Assembly: GCA_036555615.1 (NCBI GenBank)
Contig: DATBKZ010000059.1
Span: 1-64,000 of the forward strand
Direction of reading: 5' to 3'
Length of the DNA stretch: 64,000 nucleotides
From: SG8-41 sp036555615
GTDB taxonomy: Bacteria > Pseudomonadota > Gammaproteobacteria > Burkholderiales > SG8-41
Shown here one piece after another: positions 8,377 to 16,837 of the stretch (position 1 is the stretch's first letter; each line of letters begins with the position of its first letter). The position numbers were made by a program, and so were the translations under genes. The notes beneath the pieces are model-generated. The model had not been told where the DNA came from, ran no database searches, and was given only the letters and a program-made list of their open reading frames with translations.

Positions 8377-9276
8377 TCAGTCGGCCCAGTCGCGCGGCAC
8401 GAGGAACTCCGTATAGAGCTTCTCCTCCGGGCTGCCCGCCTCGGGCTTCCAGTCGTAGCGCCACTCGACGCGCGGCGGCAGCGACATCAGGATCGCCTCG
8501 GTGCGGCCGCCGGACTGCAGTCCGAAGAGGGTGCCGCGGTCATACACCAGGTTGAACTCGACGTAGCGGCCGCGGCGGTAGGCCTGGAACGCACGCTCGC
8601 GCTCGCCGTACGCGAGCCCCCTGCGGCGCTCGAGGATGGGAAGATAGGCCGGAAGAAAATGGCTTCCCACGCTGCGCGCCAGCGCGAAGCACGCCGCGAA
8701 ATCGGGCCGATTGAGGTCGTCGAAAAAAATGCCGCCGATGCCGCGTGGCTCAGCCCGGTGCTTCAGGTAGAAATACTCGTCACACCACTTCTTGTAGCGC
8801 GGGTAGCAATCGGCGCCGTGGGGAGCAAGCGCCTCGCGGCAGGTGCGATGGAAATGGCGTGCGTCCTCGGCAAAGGGATAGTACGGCGTGAGATCCATGC
8901 CTCCGCCGAACCACCACACCGGGGCCGCCCCATCCTTCTCCGCCACGAAGAAGCGCACGTTCAGGTGGGTCGTGGGGACGTGGGGGTTGCGGGGATGCAG
9001 CACCAGCGAAACCCCCATTGCCTGGAACGAGCGGCCGGCGAGTTCCGGGCGGCCGGCGCTGGCGGAAGGCGGGAGATTCGGGCCGTGAACGTGCGAGAAG
9101 TTGACGCCCGCGCGCTCGAAAACGCTCCCGTCCTCGATCACCTGCGCGATGCCGCCACCGCCTCCGAGCCGCGACCATTCATCGCGCCGGAACGATCGCC
9201 CCTCGATCCCGCTCAGGCGCGCGACGATCGTCTGTTGAAGCTCGAGAAGGTATTGCCTGACAGCGGCCGCGTCCAA
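8377..9276 (-). CDS. hemF: Oxygen-dependent coproporphyrinogen III oxidase HemF
   Basis: 299-residue cytosolic enzyme converting coproporphyrinogen III to protoporphyrinogen IX with O2, a late haem step. Family landmarks are GGGGGIAQVIEDGSVFERAGVN near the N-terminus, HPRNPHVPTTHLNVRFF, WWFGGGMDLTPYYPFAEDA, YPRYKKWCDEYFYLKHR and the C-terminal RGRYVEFNLVYDRGT. The start appears to be TTG at 9276, as no ATG precedes the conserved N-terminus in frame. It lies five bases after the Bug receptor gene and is the last gene of the minus-strand run that begins at dusB. It converges with the kinase-receiver gene across 26 bases. Confidence 0.96.
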   Translation of the reverse strand: MDAAAVRQYLLELQQTIVARLSGIEGRSFRRDEWSRLGGGGGIAQVIEDGSVFERAGVNFSHVHGPNLPPSASAGRPELAGRSFQAMGVSLVLHPRNPHVPTTHLNVRFFVAEKDGAAPVWWFGGGMDLTPYYPFAEDARHFHRTCREALAPHGADCYPRYKKWCDEYFYLKHRAEPRGIGGIFFDDLNRPDFAACFALARSVGSHFLPAYLPILERRRGLAYGERERAFQAYRRGRYVEFNLVYDRGTLFGLQSGGRTEAILMSLPPRVEWRYDWKPEAGSPEEKLYTEFLVPRDWAD

Positions 9277-9280
9277 TCGA

Positions 9281-10258
9281 TCACTTCGCGGACTTCTTGA
9301 GGCCGAGCGTCGCCACTGCCTTGGCGATCTCTGCGTCTTCCTGGGCGATCAGCTTGCCGAACTGGGCCCCCGGCAGGTACGCCGGCGTCACCAGCAGCTT
9401 TTCAGCGGCGCGCACAAACTCCGGGGACTGCACCGTCCTGCGGACGGCATCCTCCAGCTTCGCGACGACGCGCTGCGGCGTGCCGTTGGGCACGACGACG
9501 CCGCGCCAGAGCTCCGCGACGGCGCTCAACCCCACCTCCTTCGCGGTCGGGACGTCCGGAAACGACTGATCGCGCGTCGCGCTCAGGGCAACCAGCGCCC
9601 GCACCGTGCCCGCCCGCACGTGGCCCGCGAGCGCGCCCGGCAGTTGGACAACGGTATCCACGTGGCCGCCCAGGAGACTCGGCACCACCTGGGCAGCGGC
9701 GAACGGCACGTCGGTGATTTGAGCGCCGGCCGCCCGGAACAGCCACACCGCCGAAAGATGGGTATGGCTGCCAAAGCCCGAGTTGCCGACGGTGAGCTTG
9801 CCGGGGTTGGCCTTGGTGTAGCGCAGGATGTCGCTCATGGTCTTCCACGGCGCGTCGTTGCGGACGAAGAGAAAGGGCGTCTCGAGCTGCGCGCGCGCCA
9901 CCGGAATGAACGCCTTGTAATCGAACGGCAGCGTCCCGGTGTGGTAGGTCGTCGAGATCGCGTTCGAGCTCCAAACCATGTGGTGGCCGTCGGCGGCCTG
10001 CTGCACGGCGTACTTGAATCCGACCGCGCCGCCGCCGCCCGGGCGGTTGACCACCACGATCTGGGTGCCAAGCTGCCGCCCCATGCCCTCTGCCAGCACC
10101 CGTGCGGTGACGTCCGCCGAGGTGCCGGCGGGAAACAGCACGACAAACTGGATCGGGCGTGCGCCGGGGAAGGTGTCCTGCCCGAGCACCGCCGGAACAA
10201 TCAGGAACCCTGCAAGAATCGCCAGTAGCCGAGAAGCAAGAGCGCGCGAAATGGACAT
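9281..10258 (-). CDS. Bug-family periplasmic solute receptor (TctC-like)
   Basis: 325-residue exported receptor of the Bug/TctC family, the binding component of tripartite tricarboxylate transporters. The N-terminus is a signal peptide (SRALASRLLAILAGFLIV, cleavage probably after VLG). Family motifs follow: the start of the mature protein ARPIQFVVLFPAGTSADVTA, VVVNRPGGGGAVG, LTVGNSGFGSHTHLSA and VPTAKEVGL. ATG 10258 is preferred over the longer frame because GAGGAGG lies at 10266-10272 just upstream. No TctA/TctB membrane partners are nearby, which is common for Bug receptors in Burkholderiales. Ligand unknown. Together with the VOC gene it separates purD from hemF. Confidence 0.92.
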   Translation of the reverse strand: MSISRALASRLLAILAGFLIVPAVLGQDTFPGARPIQFVVLFPAGTSADVTARVLAEGMGRQLGTQIVVVNRPGGGGAVGFKYAVQQAADGHHMVWSSNAISTTYHTGTLPFDYKAFIPVARAQLETPFLFVRNDAPWKTMSDILRYTKANPGKLTVGNSGFGSHTHLSAVWLFRAAGAQITDVPFAAAQVVPSLLGGHVDTVVQLPGALAGHVRAGTVRALVALSATRDQSFPDVPTAKEVGLSAVAELWRGVVVPNGTPQRVVAKLEDAVRRTVQSPEFVRAAEKLLVTPAYLPGAQFGKLIAQEDAEIAKAVATLGLKKSAK

Positions 10259-10366
10259 GGGCAGGCCTCCTCTTCGTTTTTCCTCCGCGGGGCCGGGAGA
10301 CGGTCGCGGGGTTGCCACGGGATTCTAGCAGGGTGTCGAGCGGGCGGGCGGCTGCGGGCGCACCGG

Positions 10367-11233
10367 TCAATACGTTCCACGGAACGCGTCGTGGCCGCGC
10401 ACGTAGTCGCGGTTGCTCTGGGCCGGATTACGATTGACGAGCGGGCGCCCGCAGAGCGGGTGAGTGAGGCTTCTCACCTCGTGCTCGAGGGTGAACAGGC
10501 GCTTTCCGCTCGAGGGATCGACGATGTCCCGGAAGCGGTATTGATGCTCGCTCGACTCCTCCGTCACGAGCCCGCGCTCGGCAAGACGCTGGTGAGGGCC
10601 GGAGAAATCGGCGATGTAGATCTGGACGTGATGCCCGTCATATTCCGGAAGCGGGCGCCTGGTCTCGCAGAAGCGCAGCCGCTGCGCGGCGCCGGTGGAG
10701 ACGACCGCGGTTGCGCCATCCGCGCCGCCGTCGGTCACCGTATGCGCTCCCAGGATGTCCCGGTAAAAACCCGCGATCCCCGGCGCCGACCCGGGCGGCA
10801 CGTCGAGCTGGACGTAGGCAATGGCGAGCTCGGTGGCGCCGAATTCGGGCGCGGGCGCATGACACCGGTAACGGTTGCCCCAGGGACTCGTTGTCTCGAC
10901 GAACCCGTCGCGCTTCTCCCAGGTGAAACGCGTCTCCGCCAGGAGCGGTGCCACGCCCTGCAGCCGGCGCTCCAGCGCCGCGAGATCGGGCAGCACGATG
11001 CCGACCACGCCCCGCAACACTTGGGTGCCGCGGGACGGCAGGTGAAACTGGCTGCGGCCGACGTTGACCCACATATTGTCGATACCGGTCATGAGGTACG
11101 GGTCGCGCGTCAGGCCCAAGCCGCTCAAGTAGAAGATGGTGGCAAGGCGCTGGTCGGGAATCGTGACGTTCACGTGCTCGAGCAGAGTGATGTTGCCCAG
11201 GTCCTGGCGCGCGCGATCGTATGTCGGTGCCAT
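10367..11233 (-). CDS. VOC-superfamily (glyoxalase/dioxygenase fold) protein
   Basis: 288-residue soluble protein with two vicinal-oxygen-chelate modules. The first starts at LLEHVNVTIPD and the second near ELAIAYVQLDV; putative metal ligands are His in LLEHVNV, His in YDGHHVQIYI and Glu in LFTLEHEV, an arrangement similar to extradiol dioxygenases and glyoxalases. The C-terminal tail (PLVNRNPAQSNRDYVRGHDA) is unlike glyoxalase I. The reaction is not assignable from sequence alone. It starts 26 bases downstream of the purD stop, across a spacer that includes a run of eight T on this strand, and is followed after 108 bases by the Bug receptor, so the two may serve one catabolic role. Confidence 0.8.
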   Translation of the reverse strand: MAPTYDRARQDLGNITLLEHVNVTIPDQRLATIFYLSGLGLTRDPYLMTGIDNMWVNVGRSQFHLPSRGTQVLRGVVGIVLPDLAALERRLQGVAPLLAETRFTWEKRDGFVETTSPWGNRYRCHAPAPEFGATELAIAYVQLDVPPGSAPGIAGFYRDILGAHTVTDGGADGATAVVSTGAAQRLRFCETRRPLPEYDGHHVQIYIADFSGPHQRLAERGLVTEESSEHQYRFRDIVDPSSGKRLFTLEHEVRSLTHPLCGRPLVNRNPAQSNRDYVRGHDAFRGTY

Positions 11234-11259
11234 GGCGGGAGCTTACCCCAAAAAAAACG

Positions 11260-12537
11260 CTACTTCCGGCCCGCGGCGAGCGCGCGGTGGCCGATGTCGC
11301 GGCGGAACTGCATGCCCTCGAAGCGAATCCTGCCGGCGATCTCGTAGGCGCGGCGCTGCGCGGCGCTCAGGTTGCCGCCCAGCACCGCGACCGTCAGCAC
11401 CCGCCCGCCGCTGGTTACCACGTCGGCCCCATTCAATGCCGTACCGGCATGGAACACATGGCAGTCCTCCTCCGGCGCCGGCAGGCCGTGAATCGCGTCG
11501 CCCTTCTGTGGCGCATCCGGGTAGCCGCGCGCGGCGAGCACCACGCCGAGGGCGATCCGGCGGTCCCACTCCGCCTCTACCTTGTCCAAGGTGCCGTCGA
11601 GCGCGTGCTCTATCAGGGCCACCAGATCGCTCTTCAACCGCATCAGGATCGGCTGCGTCTCCGGATCTCCCATCCGGCAGTTGAACTCCAGCACCTTGAC
11701 CCCGCCGTCCCGCCCGATCATCAGGCCGGCGTAGAGAAAGCCGGTATATGGTGTCCCCTCGTTCTTCATGCCGGCGAGCGCGGGCTGGATCACTTCGCGC
11801 ATCACCCGGGCGTGCACGGATGGCGTCACTACCGGGGCTGGAGAGTATGCACCCATGCCGCCGGTATTGGGACCGCTGTCGCCATCCAGCAGGCGTTTGT
11901 GGTCCTGGCTGGTCGCGAGCGGCAACGCGTGCCGGCCGTCGGTGAGCACGATGAAGCTCGCCTCCTCGCCATCGAGGTAGTCCTCGATCACCACCCGGCT
12001 GCCGGCAGTACCCATGGTTTTCGCGACGAGCATGCTATCCACCGCAGCGTGCGCGGCGGCCGCGTCCATGGCCACCACCACTCCTTTGCCGGCGGCCAGC
12101 CCATCGGCCTTGACGACAACGGGCGCGCCGTGACGCTCCAGGTAGGCGTGCGCTGACTCCGGTTCGCTGAATGCCGCATAGGCCGCGCTCGGTATGCCGT
12201 GGCGCTGCATGAAGGACTTGGCGAATTCCTTGGAGCTCTCGAGCCGGGCGGCAGCCCGCAGCGGTCCAAGAATCTTCAGTCCCTCGGCGCGAAACGCGTC
12301 GACGACCCCTTCGGCGAGCGGCGCCTCCGGCCCGACGACGGTGAAGGCCACGCCTTCGCTGCGCGCGAGCTCGATCCACTCGGGGATGGAGGCGGCCGCC
12401 ACGTTGAGGAGGCCCTCCTCCCGCGCGGTGCCGGCGTTACCCGGCGCGACGAGTACCCGCGAGACGCGTGCCGAGCGCGCGAGCTTCCACGCCAGCGCAT
12501 GCTCGCGCCCGCCGGAGCCGATGACGAGCAGCTTCAT
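11260..12537 (-). CDS. purD: Phosphoribosylamine-glycine ligase PurD
   Basis: 425-residue ATP-grasp enzyme of purine synthesis that joins glycine to 5-phosphoribosylamine, giving GAR. The N-terminus MKLLVIGSGGREHALAWKL is the family signature and fixes the ATG at 12537, although the frame is open further upstream. ATP-grasp elements are VVVKADGLAAGKGVVVAMD and VIEDYLDGEEASFIVLTD; the metal-binding region is VLEFNCRMGDPETQPILMR. It lies 16 bases downstream of purH in the same orientation and belongs to the dusB-fis-purH-purD unit. A T-rich stretch follows the stop (11250-11257, A on the plus strand) but no strong hairpin precedes it. Confidence 0.97.
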   Translation of the reverse strand: MKLLVIGSGGREHALAWKLARSARVSRVLVAPGNAGTAREEGLLNVAAASIPEWIELARSEGVAFTVVGPEAPLAEGVVDAFRAEGLKILGPLRAAARLESSKEFAKSFMQRHGIPSAAYAAFSEPESAHAYLERHGAPVVVKADGLAAGKGVVVAMDAAAAHAAVDSMLVAKTMGTAGSRVVIEDYLDGEEASFIVLTDGRHALPLATSQDHKRLLDGDSGPNTGGMGAYSPAPVVTPSVHARVMREVIQPALAGMKNEGTPYTGFLYAGLMIGRDGGVKVLEFNCRMGDPETQPILMRLKSDLVALIEHALDGTLDKVEAEWDRRIALGVVLAARGYPDAPQKGDAIHGLPAPEEDCHVFHAGTALNGADVVTSGGRVLTVAVLGGNLSAAQRRAYEIAGRIRFEGMQFRRDIGHRALAAGRK

Positions 12538-12553
12538 GACGGGCAGGCTCGGC

Positions 12554-14116
12554 TCAGTGCCGGAAGTGGCGGAAGCCGGTGAACACCATGGCAATGCCGC
12601 GCTCGTCGGCGGCCGCGATCACTTCGTCATCGCGCAGGCTGCCCCCGGGTTGAATGATCGCGCGCGCGCCGGCCTGCGCCACGACGTCCACGCCGTCGCG
12701 GAACGGGAAGAAGGCGTCCGAAGCGACTGCCGACCCCTGCAGGGTGAGGCCCGCATTTTGAGCTTTGATCGCCGCGATGCGCGCCGCGTCCACCCGGCTC
12801 ATCTGCCCCGCACCCACGCCGAGCGTCCGGCCGCCGGCGCAGAATACGATGGCATTGGACTTCACGAACCGGGCCACACGCCAGGCAAACAGCAGATCAG
12901 CCGTCTGCGCTTCGCTCGGCGACGTCCGGGTGACGATCTTGAGACCGCTCGCCCCGACGCTGGCGGTGTCCGGCGTTTGCACCAGCAAGCCGCCGCCCAC
13001 GCGCTTCAAGTCGTAGTCATTGGCGCCGGGGGCAGGCGCCACCTCGAGCACTCGAATGTTGGCCTTGCCTGAGAGCGCCCGCGCCGCCTCCGGGCCGACG
13101 GCCGGTGCGATCACGACTTCCACGAACTGCTGCGCGACGGCTTGCGCCGTGGGCGCATCGAGCTCGCGGTTGAAGGCAATGATGCCGCCAAAAGCAGAGG
13201 TCGGATCGGTGGCAAACGCCCGCGCGTAGGCTTCCGCCAGGCTTGCGGCGCGGGCTGCCCCGCAGGGGTTGGCGTGCTTCACGATCACGCACGCAGGCTC
13301 GTCGAAACCCTTGACGCATTCCCAGGCGGCGTCGGCGTCGGCAATATTGTTGTACGAAAGCTCCTTGCCCTGCAGCTGGCGATAAGTCCCAAGGCTGCCT
13401 GGCGCCGGCGTCAAATCCCGATAGAACGCCGCCTCCTGGTGCGGGTTTTCTCCGTAGCGCAGGGGCTGAACCCGCTCGAATTGGAGGTTCAACCGTCGCG
13501 GGAAGCGCTCGAGTCCGCCCGCGCCGTCGAGAGCGGTCAGGTAATTGCTGATCGCCCCGTCGTATTGGGCGGTGTGGGAGAACGCCTTCTGCGCCAGGGC
13601 GAGCCGTGTCGCGGCACCGAGCGCGCCGCCTGCAGATTCCATTTCCTTCAAGACCGCCCCGTAATCGGCGGGATCGCTCACCACGGCCACATGCTCGTGA
13701 TTCTTGGCGGCGCTCCGCAGCATGGCGGGGCCGCCGATGTCGATGTTCTCGATGGCTTCCCCGAGCGTGCTACCGGGACGGCGCACCGTGGCGGCGAAGG
13801 GGTAGAGGTTGACGACCACCAGGTCGATCGGCGGGATCTGCGCCCGCTCCAGAGCAGCCATATGCTCGCGGGCGTCGCGCCGGGCAAGGATGCCGGCGTG
13901 CACTTTCGGGTGTAGGGTCTTCACCCGCCCGTCGAGCATCTCCGGGAAGCCGGTGTAGGCGGCGACCTCGGTCACCTGGAGGCCTCCCTCCCTCAGGAGC
14001 TGCGCGGTGCCGCCCGTGGACACGAGCGTCACACCGAAGCGCGTAAGGGCGCGCGCGAATTCGACGACGCCGGTCTTGTCCGAGACGCTGATCAGCGCCT
14101 GCTTGATGACAGCCAC
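12554..14116 (-). CDS. purH: Bifunctional AICAR transformylase / IMP cyclohydrolase PurH
   Basis: 520-residue bifunctional enzyme for the last two steps of IMP synthesis. The N-terminal MGS-like cyclohydrolase domain begins IKQALISVSDKTGVVEFARAL and includes VSTGGTAQLLREGG and GFPEMLDGRVKTLHPKVHAG; the C-terminal AICAR transformylase domain contains ACVIVKHANPCGAA, SAFGGIIAFNREL and the C-terminal AQAGARAIIQPGGSLRDDEV. The start is a GTG at 14116 that shares one base with the fis stop (TAGTG), implying translational coupling; the longer open frame to 14248 runs through fis and is not conserved. Confidence 0.96.
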   Translation of the reverse strand: MAVIKQALISVSDKTGVVEFARALTRFGVTLVSTGGTAQLLREGGLQVTEVAAYTGFPEMLDGRVKTLHPKVHAGILARRDAREHMAALERAQIPPIDLVVVNLYPFAATVRRPGSTLGEAIENIDIGGPAMLRSAAKNHEHVAVVSDPADYGAVLKEMESAGGALGAATRLALAQKAFSHTAQYDGAISNYLTALDGAGGLERFPRRLNLQFERVQPLRYGENPHQEAAFYRDLTPAPGSLGTYRQLQGKELSYNNIADADAAWECVKGFDEPACVIVKHANPCGAARAASLAEAYARAFATDPTSAFGGIIAFNRELDAPTAQAVAQQFVEVVIAPAVGPEAARALSGKANIRVLEVAPAPGANDYDLKRVGGGLLVQTPDTASVGASGLKIVTRTSPSEAQTADLLFAWRVARFVKSNAIVFCAGGRTLGVGAGQMSRVDAARIAAIKAQNAGLTLQGSAVASDAFFPFRDGVDVVAQAGARAIIQPGGSLRDDEVIAAADERGIAMVFTGFRHFRH

Positions 14117-14355
14117 TAGAACTTGATGCCGTGCACCCTCATCTTCTTGCGCAGCGTATTGCGGTTGATGCCCAGCATCTCCGCGGCGTGGGTCTGGTTG
14201 CCGCGCACGCGGTGCAATACGCTTTCCAGCAGCGGTTTTTCCACGCAATGGATGACCATGTCATAGACCGCGCACGGCTTCTCCCCGTCGAGATCCCTGA
14301 AATAGCCCTCGATTGCGCGGCGCACCATTCGCGCCATCTCGTTTTCGTTCATCAT
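14116..14355 (-). CDS. fis: Fis-family nucleoid/DNA-binding protein
   Basis: 79-residue DNA-binding protein. The C-terminal half is a Fis-type helix-turn-helix, VLHRVRGNQTHAAEMLGI followed by NRNTLRKKMRVHGI, and the N-terminal half is the dimerisation helix region. In enterobacteria Fis bends DNA and regulates rRNA and recombination; in betaproteobacteria the orthologue is shorter, as here. It follows dusB with a four-base ATGA overlap and its stop overlaps the purH start by one base, so dusB-fis-purH are tightly coupled. The dusB-fis pairing is the classic arrangement also known from Escherichia coli. Confidence 0.95.
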   Translation of the reverse strand: MMNENEMARMVRRAIEGYFRDLDGEKPCAVYDMVIHCVEKPLLESVLHRVRGNQTHAAEMLGINRNTLRKKMRVHGIKF

Positions 14356-15359
14356 GCTGCGAGTTCCTCGACATAGGTCAGGCGCCGCCCGCGCTCGGCG
14401 AGCTGCGCGAAGAAGTCGTTTACCGCGGCGAGCTGCTCGCCGCGGGTCTCGAGCCGGTTCATGGCGTGGCGAAAAGCCGCCGAGCCGGCAAGGCCCTTGG
14501 TGTACCAGGATATATGCTTGCGGGCGACGCGCACGCCGGTGTGCTCGCCGTAGAACGCATAGAGCTCATAAAGATGCGCGACCAGCACGCGGTGAATTTC
14601 CTCCACTTCCGGTGGGGGCAGCCGGTCGCCGGTATTGAGGTAGTGCTGGATCTCGCGGAACATCCACGGCCGGCCCTGGGCAGCGCGCCCGATCATGACC
14701 GCGTCTGCGCCCGTGTACTCGAGCACGTGCTTCACTTTTTCGGGCGTTGCGATGTCGCCGTTGGCGATTACCGGAACCGCGACTTCCGATTTGACCGCCG
14801 CAATGGTGTCGTACTCCGCCTCGCCCGAGAAACCGCAGGCGCGCGTGCGGCCATGAACGGCGAGCGCCTGGATGCCGGCTGCCTCCGCGATCTTCGCCAC
14901 CCGCAAGGCATTGCGGTTCGCGCGGTCCCAGCCGGTGCGGATCTTGAGCGTGACCGGCACCCTCACTGCCGACACCACCGCGCCGAGGATCCGCCCGACC
15001 AGAGGCTCATTCTTGAGCAGCGCCGAGCCGGCCATGACATTGCAGACCTTCTTCGCCGGGCAGCCCATGTTGATATCGATGATCTGGGCGCCCTGGTCGA
15101 CATTGAAGCGCGCCGCCTCCGCGAGCATCCCGGGATCCGCGCCCGCAATCTGCACGGCGATCGGCTCGACTTCTCCCTCATGGTTGGCGCGCCGGCGGGT
15201 CTTCTCCGAGCCCCAAAGCAGGGAATTGCTCGCGACCATCTCGGAGACGGCCATGCCCGCGCCCAGAGACTTGCACAGCTGGCGGAACGGGCGGTCGGTG
15301 ACGCCCGCCATGGGCGCAACGATGAGATTGTTCTTCAGCTGGAACGGGCCGATGTGCAT
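14352..15359 (-). CDS. dusB: tRNA-dihydrouridine synthase DusB
   Basis: 335-residue FMN enzyme reducing uridine to dihydrouridine in the tRNA D-loop. Landmarks are LIVAPMAGVTDRPFRQL at the N-terminus, the catalytic cysteine segment IIDINMGCPAKKVCNVMAGS, and the FMN site VPVIANGDIATPEKV followed by GADAVMIGRAAQGRPWMF. ATG 15359 (MHIGPFQLKN) matches the conserved family start; an in-frame TTG at 15389 would add ten unconserved residues. First gene of dusB-fis-purH-purD. A possible -10 box lies upstream at 15413-15418 (minus strand). Confidence 0.96.
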   Translation of the reverse strand: MHIGPFQLKNNLIVAPMAGVTDRPFRQLCKSLGAGMAVSEMVASNSLLWGSEKTRRRANHEGEVEPIAVQIAGADPGMLAEAARFNVDQGAQIIDINMGCPAKKVCNVMAGSALLKNEPLVGRILGAVVSAVRVPVTLKIRTGWDRANRNALRVAKIAEAAGIQALAVHGRTRACGFSGEAEYDTIAAVKSEVAVPVIANGDIATPEKVKHVLEYTGADAVMIGRAAQGRPWMFREIQHYLNTGDRLPPPEVEEIHRVLVAHLYELYAFYGEHTGVRVARKHISWYTKGLAGSAAFRHAMNRLETRGEQLAAVNDFFAQLAERGRRLTYVEELAA

Positions 15360-15389
15360 CGCGTCTGTCGGATCCGCGATTGTTTTCAA

Positions 15390-15691
15390 AAATGCGTACG
15401 GGGAAGGGCGTCATTGTAATCGCACGCCACGCGCAAGAAAAGCAATTCGTGCATTTTTTCTTGACGGGTGTTGCAGTGAGCCCACATGCGTGGCGCGCGT
15501 GGCAGCGGTGTGATCAAACCGCGTGGCGAAGTAAGCACTTATTCAGAAAATTTCGGGCAATCCATGCGCGCCAGCGCGCAGTGTGCGAAGCGTTGCCTGC
15601 ATGCAGAACGGATTTTTCCGGCACGCCAGCGCCAGCGCTGCGGTCAAGTTCTTGAATTTCCGAACGAGTGCTGTTTCGTACTGGCGACCAG
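15390..15691. other. Intergenic region between ubiH and dusB, no gene seen
   Basis: About 300 bases between the ubiH stop and the dusB start, both on the minus strand. Short open frames here have no recognisable similarity and no ribosome binding sites. The part nearest dusB holds the dusB promoter candidate. A-T rich patches (for example near 15437-15460 and 15540-15560) stand out against the GC-rich background but no clear operator, terminator or structured RNA was found. Confidence 0.5.
15413..15441 (-). promoter_or_regulatory. Candidate sigma-70 promoter of dusB-fis-purH-purD
   Basis: On the minus strand a TACAAT hexamer (15413-15418) lies about 55 bases before the dusB ATG. Possible -35 hexamers are TTTCTT at 16-base spacing or TTGCTT further upstream; none is a close match to TTGACA, so only the -10 is convincing. 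The position would give a 5' leader of about 45 bases. Fis-type autoregulation is known for the Escherichia coli operon but no Fis site was identified here. Confidence 0.4.
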
Positions 15692-16837
15692 TCAGCCGCG
15701 CGCACCGAAGATCATGCGTCGCACGACGAAATCCCGGGCTGGCGGGAACGCGCCCAGCGCCGCGAGCCCCAGGCCGCGCGCCCAGCCGAGCGGCGCGAGC
15801 TCATTGGAAAACAGGCGCACCAGCATGTCCGTGAAGAGTATGCCGCCACTGCGGTCGAGCCAGCGCCGGGCGGTATACGCCCGGATCAGCGCCGCTCCGC
15901 CGACATCGGCGCGGTCGCAATCGCGCAGCAGCGCGGCCAGCTCCCACGCGTCACGCAAGCCGAGGTTCAAGCCCTGTCCCGCGACCGGGTGGAGGGTCTG
16001 CGCGGCATTGCCGACCACGACCGTGCGCGGTTCCGCAATGTGGGCCGCGACTTTCAGGACGAGGGGATGCCACGCCCGGCCGCTCGCCGCCGTGAAGCTG
16101 CCCAGGCGATTCCCGAAGGCCGTCTGCAAACGCTCCAGGAAACCAGCTTCGGACAGCGCGCACAATTCGCGGGCGTGCGCAGGGCGGGTCGTCCACACCA
16201 GGGCGACGGCCTCGCCGGCCGGCAGCAGCGCCAGTGGGCCTTCCGGGGTAAAGCGCTCGTAGGCAACGTTCTGATGCGGCTCGGCGCACGACACGCGGGC
16301 CGTCACCGCGGCCTGGCCGTAGTCATGGACGCGCATGCGCGCGACTGGCAGTGCACCACCGTCGGCCACCGCCAGCAGCCTTGCGCTGGCGTCTGGAGTG
16401 ACGCCGCCGGCCGCGAATCGCACGAGCACCGCCTCCTTTCCGGATTCGAGCGCGCTCACGGTGGCCTGGATGTGATGCGCGTCGTCCCCTGCCTCCAGCG
16501 CGCGCCCGAACGCCTCGGTGAGGGCACTGTAGTCGACCACGTAGCCCAAGGCAGGCAAACGCGCCTCCCGCGCGTCAAGCCCGACGCGGCCAAAGCCGCC
16601 ACGTTGCGAAACATGGATGCGCCGAATCGGGGTGGCATCCGCAAGTTTCTCCCATACCCCCAGCCGCTCCAGGAGCAGCCGGCTCCCGTAGGAGAGCGCA
16701 ATGGGCCGCGCGTCGGCCGCAGCGTGTGCGACACGCGCCTCGATCCTCCCGACGGCAAGGCCGGAGCCGCGCAGGGCGAGCGCCAGGGCGGCACCGACCG
16801 GCCCGCCGCCCACGATGAGGACGTCAAAATCAGCCAT
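15692..16837 (-). CDS. ubiH: 2-octaprenyl-6-methoxyphenol hydroxylase UbiH
   Basis: 381-residue FAD monooxygenase of ubiquinone synthesis. The N-terminal FAD motif is FDVLIVGGGPVGAALALAL; the second FAD region VVVGNAAQTLHPVAGQGLNL has the NAAQTLHP variant seen in UbiH rather than the DAAHTMHP of UbiI/UbiF; YERFTPEGPLALLP and FGNRLGSF also fit UbiH. The ATG at 16837 overlaps the pepP stop by one base (TGATG), and the pepP-ubiH pairing is the order known from Escherichia coli. Membrane-associated in the Ubi complex. A related flavin hydroxylase of the family cannot be fully excluded. Confidence 0.87.
   Translation of the reverse strand: MADFDVLIVGGGPVGAALALALRGSGLAVGRIEARVAHAAADARPIALSYGSRLLLERLGVWEKLADATPIRRIHVSQRGGFGRVGLDAREARLPALGYVVDYSALTEAFGRALEAGDDAHHIQATVSALESGKEAVLVRFAAGGVTPDASARLLAVADGGALPVARMRVHDYGQAAVTARVSCAEPHQNVAYERFTPEGPLALLPAGEAVALVWTTRPAHARELCALSEAGFLERLQTAFGNRLGSFTAASGRAWHPLVLKVAAHIAEPRTVVVGNAAQTLHPVAGQGLNLGLRDAWELAALLRDCDRADVGGAALIRAYTARRWLDRSGGILFTDMLVRLFSNELAPLGWARGLGLAALGAFPPARDFVVRRMIFGARG

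Noticed and set aside
6368..8464. Long open frame (698 codons) antisense to the kinase-receiver gene
   Set aside because: Composition typical of a reverse-frame artefact and no domain; it also runs into hemF.
10435..11347. Open frames antisense to the VOC gene
   Set aside because: No family resemblance; the minus-strand protein has coherent VOC modules and metal ligands.
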